A DNA stretch of 64,000 nt from assembly GCF_963855985.1 (NCBI RefSeq), contig NC_087112.1, forward strand, positions 2,916,501-2,980,500. Reading direction: 5' to 3'. The translations under genes and the position numbers were made by a program. Of the stretch, positions 57,784-64,000 are shown piece after piece; position 1 is the stretch's first letter; every line of letters starts with the position of its first letter. The stretch is from Ostrinia nubilalis. Lineage: Eukaryota > Arthropoda > Insecta > Lepidoptera > Crambidae. The notes under the pieces were generated by a model that did no database searches, had not been told where the DNA came from, and worked only from the letters and a program-made list of their open reading frames with translations.

Positions 57784-59209
57784 GGGTAGACCGGGGACAA
57801 TAGTACCATTTTTTGGAAATTGTTCAATATTGAGAAATCTAATGAAATATAACTTATTCTGTTAGTATGCTGTAAAAACTAGACTCCTAAGCTACAAATT
57901 TAAGCATGCAGAGTTGAAATATTCTTTCGAATACTTAATGAAAAACGAGTTTGAACTGTACGATGTCTCATGTTACAATTGACCCCTACAACGGGTCAAT
58001 TGTACCAATAATATATGAGGCTATAAAAGTCGTTATGTTTATCTAATCATCACCTTTATTGGTATTCTGTACTCTTAATCTCCTACAATCATCATTCTTT
58101 ATTAATTGAGATCGAAAATATTTAGGAACAAGTATGAAAAATCAACACTAAAGTTTAAAAACAAAACAATAACTTTTCTTCCATAAAAACGAAAAAGCTA
58201 ACTGTTTCTACATAATATGTCATTTATTTGGCTCGGATATTGCTCCTGAAACAACAATAAGCATAATAACAATGATAGAATAATCAAAACTTAAAAATCT
58301 ATTTTTGTATGAGGGTACAATTGACCCCTGGTACAATTGACCCTGATTTATTTATACCTACTAATGCTTGCCCTTTTAAAAAAATTTCATAAGCCTGTTC
58401 ATAAAGGAATAGATCCGTTGATCCGTGATCAGTACTTTTGACTCTACGTCGAGGCATCTAAAACAAAACGTTCAAATACTTAGTTACTTACTGAATTAAG
58501 CTAAAATGTACATATTCAGAAGGGTTTTAGAAACCTATATTAAAATATTTTAAGTAGGCATTTAGGTACTTATATCACCTTTTTATCGACATCTACCTAC
58601 TTATTTAATAAAACACATTAACTATTTTTTCAGTAGGTAGGTATGCCTATAATTATAAAAATATAATTGTAAAAATGTAAAATAACCACGTGAATGTTTT
58701 ATAATAACTCATTTTATTATAAGTATAGGTACTTTAAAACCAATTTAAAATATTAAGTATAAAATAAGGTTCCGGGGGTTAATTGTACCACGGGGTTGAT
58801 TGTACCGCTACAATTGACCCCATGGAGACTGGTACATTTGTTCCAAGTAGGTAGTCAAGAGAACTTCACCTAAAATTCAGTCATTTTCACAGTGAATGCC
58901 AATAATTCGCTGTCGATACAAAGTTTAGAGCCTGGATAAACTATTGACAACAATACTTTGGTAACAAATAGCATATTAGGCAACTTATGGGCTCATATAT
59001 TTGACATAAAAACTTACTGCGGCTGGGCAAAAAACAAAAATCCTTCCTGTACACCTTCGTTTTTCAGCGCAAGCGCCGCCGACTGGTGAGCGGATGGAAA
59101 CACAAAAAGCGCATATTCTGACGCTATGCACACAATCTAACGTCGCTTGTATGAAGAAATATCGCCGATGGTGCTATTGACCCGTGGTACTATTGTACCC
59201 GGTCTACCC
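57784..59209. mobile_element. 1.43-kb TA-flanked DNA transposon with internal GGTACAATTGACCC repeats
   Basis: Inverted termini GGGTAGACCGGGGACAATAG and CTATTGTACCCGGTCTACCC (one mismatch, similarity extending further inward) are flanked by TA (57782-57783, 59210-59211). Variants of GGTACAATTGACCC recur inside in both orientations: near 57975-58010 (pair), 58315-58345 (pair), 58778-58825 (three) and 59173. No transposase frame remains. The superfamily is not assigned; TA flanks favour a Tc1/mariner relative. Confidence 0.75.
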
Positions 59210-59211
59210 TA

Positions 59212-62200
59212 CCTTTTATATAACAATTGCTGCTTGATTAGTGGATATTTACAATTATAAGTAGAGTTTTGAAATAATATTATAGTTGCTACCTAATGCA
59301 CCTGTAAAAGTACATACCTAGTACCTACATAATATTCCATATTAGGTACTACTTGCTTATTATAATGTTTTTCTAACACGTTTTCCCTTAACACTATTAT
59401 TTAACTATTAAATATTTGCATTTAAAAGATAGCATACATTACGGACACATTAGTAAATAAGCCAGTCAAATTGTACACTAACGACAAAATAAATAAAACA
59501 CATAAATAAGCTAAAAACTAAAGTTGCAAAATGATGTTGTCCGTATTTATTTTTCGTTGAAATTGTTAGTTTTTTCGGTACTTTCCTCTATTATAGCTTA
59601 TCAATAAAACATTGTTCTTAATTTCCTCATTGCAATTCTAAAAATATGTTTTATATTTTTCCTCAATATTGAAAAAAGGCCATTCCGCTACAAATGCCGT
59701 AATAACCCAGTATTGTTTTACTTTTTTGATAAAATAAAATTACCTACCTGAAACCTGTACTTTCCAATACTGGCAACTTACAGACTTTCATTTTATCAAA
59801 GCAGTAAGTATTTACATAACAAACAACTTTTTAAAAACATCAACATTCTTAACTGGCAGCATTAAAACTAAGCTGTCGCTCATAGGGCCAGCATATCGAA
59901 TTTCGAAAATGGAATACCTGCATCGATACTCATCCGAGAACTCGCGGCCAACTCGATGGTCCAGCATCTCACTCGGTCCTCACAAAAACACACTTCCTTT
60001 ACCAGCCCGAAAAGAAAAACCCAACGCGGTAAGCTTATTACGTCACAGATTTTAAATACCGAATAGATTAAGAAAACGCGCGCTGTCAAACCGCACAAAC
60101 TTTTTTTAACGCGAAATATGTCCGTTTTCGTCAAAATGTATTTTTCAAATGTCTGTTAGCCGCAAAAAATGGCTGTGCACTCGGCTCGTGGGCCGTAGGC
60201 GTTCTGTTTATAAGTACTATAGTTGTAGAGTTAGTGTGGCATCGTAATGCACTTATGTGTAGGTACTCGCTAAGTTTTTTATTATAGTTGTTATATCCAC
60301 GCGGTTCCTTAGTTTGAGGCTTGCGTGCTAGCCGTAAGCGAGTCGTCTTGATACTTTTTGTATTACGTAACGGCGAAGTCTGTTGGATATAAAGTTGACT
60401 AAAGTATTAGATACAGAAGGAAAAAACTATTTATGTTTCGTTCAGAAAATTAAATCTTAAGTTTGTTTTTTGTAATAGAATATTAATCAAGGTTAGTCTA
60501 CAATACTTTTTAATCTAAGTTTATTAGTTTGTAACCGAAAACTCTTCTGATGGTTTTATGGAAAGAGTCAAGTAAGTTTTAGGAATTCAACTTTGTTGAA
60601 CTTAGTTTTTGAAGGAAATAGAGTTTTATTTCCCAATTTTTGCTTCAAAATCTTGAAATTTTACATTATAATGTCGCGATAAGGTTTTATGATCACAAAA
60701 TATTGTTACTTATTACTGTAAATTGGGATTTCTACAGATATAATACGCCTATTTATTAGGAGCTCTACATTGACGTCATACTCTTAAAATAATAGTTATT
60801 AGAGTTCACACAACCTAATTAGCTGTTAATCTCACTTTTATAATAACCATTTATACGGCTACCTTCTCCATAACACAACAAACTATTTTCCATACTAGAG
60901 CTTACTTAACAAAACTTTCTGCAGCCATCAATGCCTCAAGCACCAAGCCACCTCAGCCGCAGTAGGCGATAGCTCGCGTGCAACAGAGACAGCTATACAT
61001 GCAGTTTTTTCGTTGCACTCTCGCGCGGAGTTGGGTTTTTTTCAAGCGGTTTTTATAACTTGCCTTATTCGCCAGTGATTTCTTACGAATATATTTTTTC
61101 GAGCACTCGCGGTGGTCTCGTTGCGACAAAAAAGGATAACACTTGTTTTTCTGATATGATCCGACACTGATACTCCGTGTTGGTTATAAAAGAGTAAATT
61201 GCAATTAATTAAGGTATAATTAAAACATGAATAAAATAAAATTAATTGGGTATGTTTGTCAGTAATATTTTACGTACGTAAATATTTTGAGTCAAAAACT
61301 GAACAACGGGAATGTAAAAAGTTGCATTTTTATGTTTAAATTTATTAATACGTCTGTACTTAAACTAGGTACTTATACCTAAATCCCGAATTTACAATTA
61401 TTTCTTTTAAATCAGCCCGCACAGAATCAAATAATATTCAAAACAAAAAACTGGCCTCAAGTCAGTTTAAAAGAAAAACCACAACCAAAGCAAATAGTGA
61501 AAGAAAAAACGAAAGATAGTAATTACAGCTATATTAAAAACGCAAATATCCGTCCCATTACAAAACTTTTTAAGGAAACAACCATTTAAACGTCAATTTG
61601 AGTTAATAAGTTCAACAAAAAACCGATGGCAAGCATAATGGCGATTAACTTCGGCAGTAGCATGAAATCGCTTAATATTGAGTTACGACAGTTTTGCTAA
61701 AAGCGGCTATTAAAAATGTGTCCCTTGGCGTATTTTTTTAATAAAAAATTGTATCTGGTTAAGTACAAATGAGCTGGATTGACTGTTCCGTATGAATAAA
61801 ATGTTTTCATCTTAACACACTATTTTTGACATAACTTTTTAAATAAAATTCTTGGTAATTAATGGAGGCGAAAGTTCTAGGAAGAACTTAAACTACGTCA
61901 ATCTACAAACCTTGAATTAAGCGCATATTAAGTTTGATATTAATTTTATTGACACTGTTTGTAATCAATTATCAATACGATGGAACCAAAATATTTATTC
62001 TTGGAGATTTCATACAGCACCATCTTATTTTAAACTAAACATGACGTATATTGATGTCATACAACGTATAATGTTCTTAAATAAGTTGTAAATAAAAACA
62101 AATAATTTACTCGATCATTCTCACAAACGTTCCTGTTAAGCGGAATCGAACCAAGAGAGCCTTCAAAAAAGTCTGGTCTTTGTAAAAGTGTTAAAAAAAT

Positions 62201-62436
62201 GTTTTTTGAGAAAACCCCTGTCCTGCAGATCTCTAAAAGCCTATAAGTACGTATCCTGTCCCCGGCTAGGTCTTTAGTTCGTCACTTAGGGCGCAGCGGA
62301 GCGCAAAATGGCGAAATTAGGACCTTCGTAATGGCTGTACAGGGCATACGTTATGTTGTCAACGCTGTGCAGTTGATTTTTATTCGATGTTTGAGGCCTT
62401 TTCCTATATTTTTAATGTGATTTTGTATAAAAATAA
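59212..62436. other. Non-coding DNA with weak CpG-richer patches
   Basis: 59880-60370 and 60930-61140 are less AT-rich and contain CpGs, a TTACGTCAC (CRE-like) word near 60039 and TATAA words, so regulatory or leader sequence is possible. The 84-codon minus frame at 59880-60134 is unrecognised. Confidence 0.35.
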
Positions 62437-62603
62437 CTAGCTGTGCCTGCGAACTCGTACGCGTGAAAATAGTTTGATCAATATTTCCCTTTTTTGCAAC
62501 ATTTTGCTTTACTGCTCCGCCCCTATTGGGTGATGTCCAGGGATCCAACGCAAAAATAATTTTGCAAATCGGACCAATAGTTTCTGAGATTAATATTATA
62601 GTA
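62437..62603 (+). repeat. Helitron-like interspersed remnant
   Basis: AACTAGCTGTGCCTGCGAAC followed by TCGTACGCGTG, AAATAGTTTGATCAATATTT and AAATCGGACCAATAGTTTCT matches the copy at 16978-17125. It is cut at its right side by the MITE at 62606. Confidence 0.6.
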
Positions 62604-62605
62604 TA

Positions 62606-62869
62606 CAGGGTGTTAGGTAAATGGGTATATGAGCCGACACTAGCCCATGTTAACATGGTCATATAAATAGAATGGTGAAGCCAGAAAATTGATATCTTCA
62701 TTTTAATTATTTTATTTTTCATACAAATCGGATTTTATAAAATTAATTTTGTATGAAAATTAAAAAAATTAAAATGATGATATCAAATTTCTGACTTCAC
62801 CATACTATTTATATGACTATGTTAACATGGGCTAGTGTCGGCTCATATACCCATTTACCTAACACCCTG
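62606..62869. mobile_element. 264-bp TA-flanked MITE with very long inverted arms
   Basis: Starts CAGGGTGTTAGGTAAATGGG and ends CCCATTTACCTAACACCCTG, with TA on both sides (62604-62605, 62870-62871). The arms of about 115 bp are nearly perfect complements and leave only a short central loop, so the whole element is one hairpin. A 123-codon minus frame (62351-62722) crosses its left end and is not a gene. Confidence 0.85.
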
Positions 62870-64000
62870 TAGAATAGATGATTTTAAATAAAAATAAATT
62901 TGATTGGAATACACATTTTATGTTGGAGGGGTTTATGGAATCAATGAACGACAGTTTGTGAGGACAGATGGATGTTGCTTACGTCTTCACTTAAAAAAAC
63001 TACTGCATGCATTTTGATGAAACTTTACAAGGCTATAACACAATATCACATAGATTTATTTTTTATACTTAAATAAACCATTATATTAGATAAATCACGT
63101 GGGCGAAGTTTCATTAAGCTTATAACGCAATTTTGTTTTATTGCGACTCAAACGCTACACAAATAGTTTATTAAAACAAACATTATTAAAAACAAAAACA
63201 TCCAAATCAAAGATCTATTAAAAACAAATAGCACTAAGTGTACAAGACATTTTTCCCAGAATCGCCCGAACAAGCCCAGGATCGTCTAGGGGAGGGGGGC
63301 GCAGAATGGCGTTCGTTAGCATCTTTTAATTTCAGCTAATTTTTATCTTGGCGCCGTCGCTTTTTTACTGAGCACAGGCCATTAGCTACCGTGTAGAAAG
63401 CGCAACAATCTTGGTACTTGATTGAAGAAAGTGTTATTTATTTTTTAATACGTCACCGTTAGTTTTTGTTAAGAGACTGCTGGAGTTAGGGAAGCTTGAC
63501 GGTGATTTTGATCAGCTGATTTTTTGGTTGCTATATTGGTTTAGACTAAGTTGGTATGTTTTTATATCATTACCTTAATTTGCTACTCTAAATCTTTAAT
63601 ATTTTCAAATTTCTATATTTTTTTTCTATTAAGCTACGCAACTTTTTAATAATCAACATAAACAAATCAATAATTCCATCGACATTTCTCAAATGCATCA
63701 CTTTTATTTCATAATATTTTTACTTCTGCTATAAAATCTTTAAAAAATAAAGCAAAAATAATTAAAATTGTATTGTTAATTTTCGCTTCAAGTGTCAATC
63801 CGGTAGAGCGCAGTATTCGAAACGAAGAAATCTAATTTTTAGCAAGTTTTTCTCTTATTCCGCTCCTCGGGGCGCCTGTTCCCGCCAATTTGTGTGTTTG
63901 TCAAAAATTAACCTTAAAATGTACACTTTTTTACAAGCTTTTATTTTGCTTTGCAATTCAAATTTGAAATGGGAAGGTAAATGTTGTTTAATTTTTTAAG
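62870..64000. other. Non-coding DNA with a decayed Helitron body
   Basis: 62985-63116 (CTACTGCATGCATTTTGATG, AAACTTTACAAGGCTATAAC, CACGTGGGCGAAG) is an old Lep1-like Helitron whose ends have decayed. The rest shows nothing recognisable. Confidence 0.4.

Noticed and set aside
62147..62157. B-box-like GGTTCGATTCC on the minus strand, possible tRNA
   Set aside because: No matching A box, acceptor stem or cloverleaf could be drawn around it.

Overview
The window looks like a piece of a lepidopteran (moth or butterfly) nuclear genome. It is strongly AT-rich, contains almost no host coding sequence, and is full of short interspersed elements typical of Lepidoptera: Lep1-like Helitrons that end in CTAG after a GC-rich hairpin, small inverted-repeat elements, and broken non-LTR reverse transcriptases. 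There is no sign of prokaryotic gene packing; most open frames are under 100 codons and are chance frames. The species cannot be fixed from the sequence alone. The only host exon I can support is a two-finger C2H2 zinc-finger exon on the minus strand (26653-26884), with good splice sites at both ends and no other recognisable exon within reach. The gene therefore has long introns, as expected for a developmental or neural transcription factor; the closest match from memory is insect datilografo (dati), with rotund/squeeze as the alternative. About 1 kb away lies a CpG-rich block with four CCAAT boxes and an E2F-like site (25505-25680), probably a promoter. Layout: 1-5.9 kb is featureless intronic or intergenic DNA apart from a doubtful start-codon mini-exon at 2508; 5.9-8.1 kb is an hAT-like insertion with a perfect 8-bp target duplication, carrying a broken RTE reverse transcriptase and a second inverted-repeat element; 10.4-11.9 kb is a GC-richer repeat-derived block; 13.1-14.1 kb holds the C-terminal part of a reverse-transcriptase-like protein abutting a Helitron; 14-22.5 kb is a zone of small inverted-repeat elements plus a 1.4-kb TA-flanked transposon; 25.5-27.3 kb holds the promoter-like block and the zinc-finger exon; 28.2-39.8 kb is a tandem array; 42.3-43.1 kb is a large nested palindrome; 44.6-45.3 kb is another non-LTR remnant; 50-55 kb has a second promoter-like block and more small elements; 57.8-59.2 kb is a second 1.4-kb TA-flanked transposon; 62.4-63.1 kb has further small elements. 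The most striking object is the 11.4-kb array at 28387-39821: five complete units of about 2.2-2.5 kb, head to tail. Read on the minus strand, each unit begins TCTATAATATATAAA and ends with a GC hairpin followed by CTAG. Units join CTAG directly to TC, and the whole array sits between A and T, exactly as expected for a non-autonomous Helitron multimer. Each unit also contains internal subrepeats spaced at exactly 453 bp, each with a CAAGATGG (YY1/PHO-like) motif. No genes here form a pathway; apart from the zinc-finger exon, the content reflects transposition.
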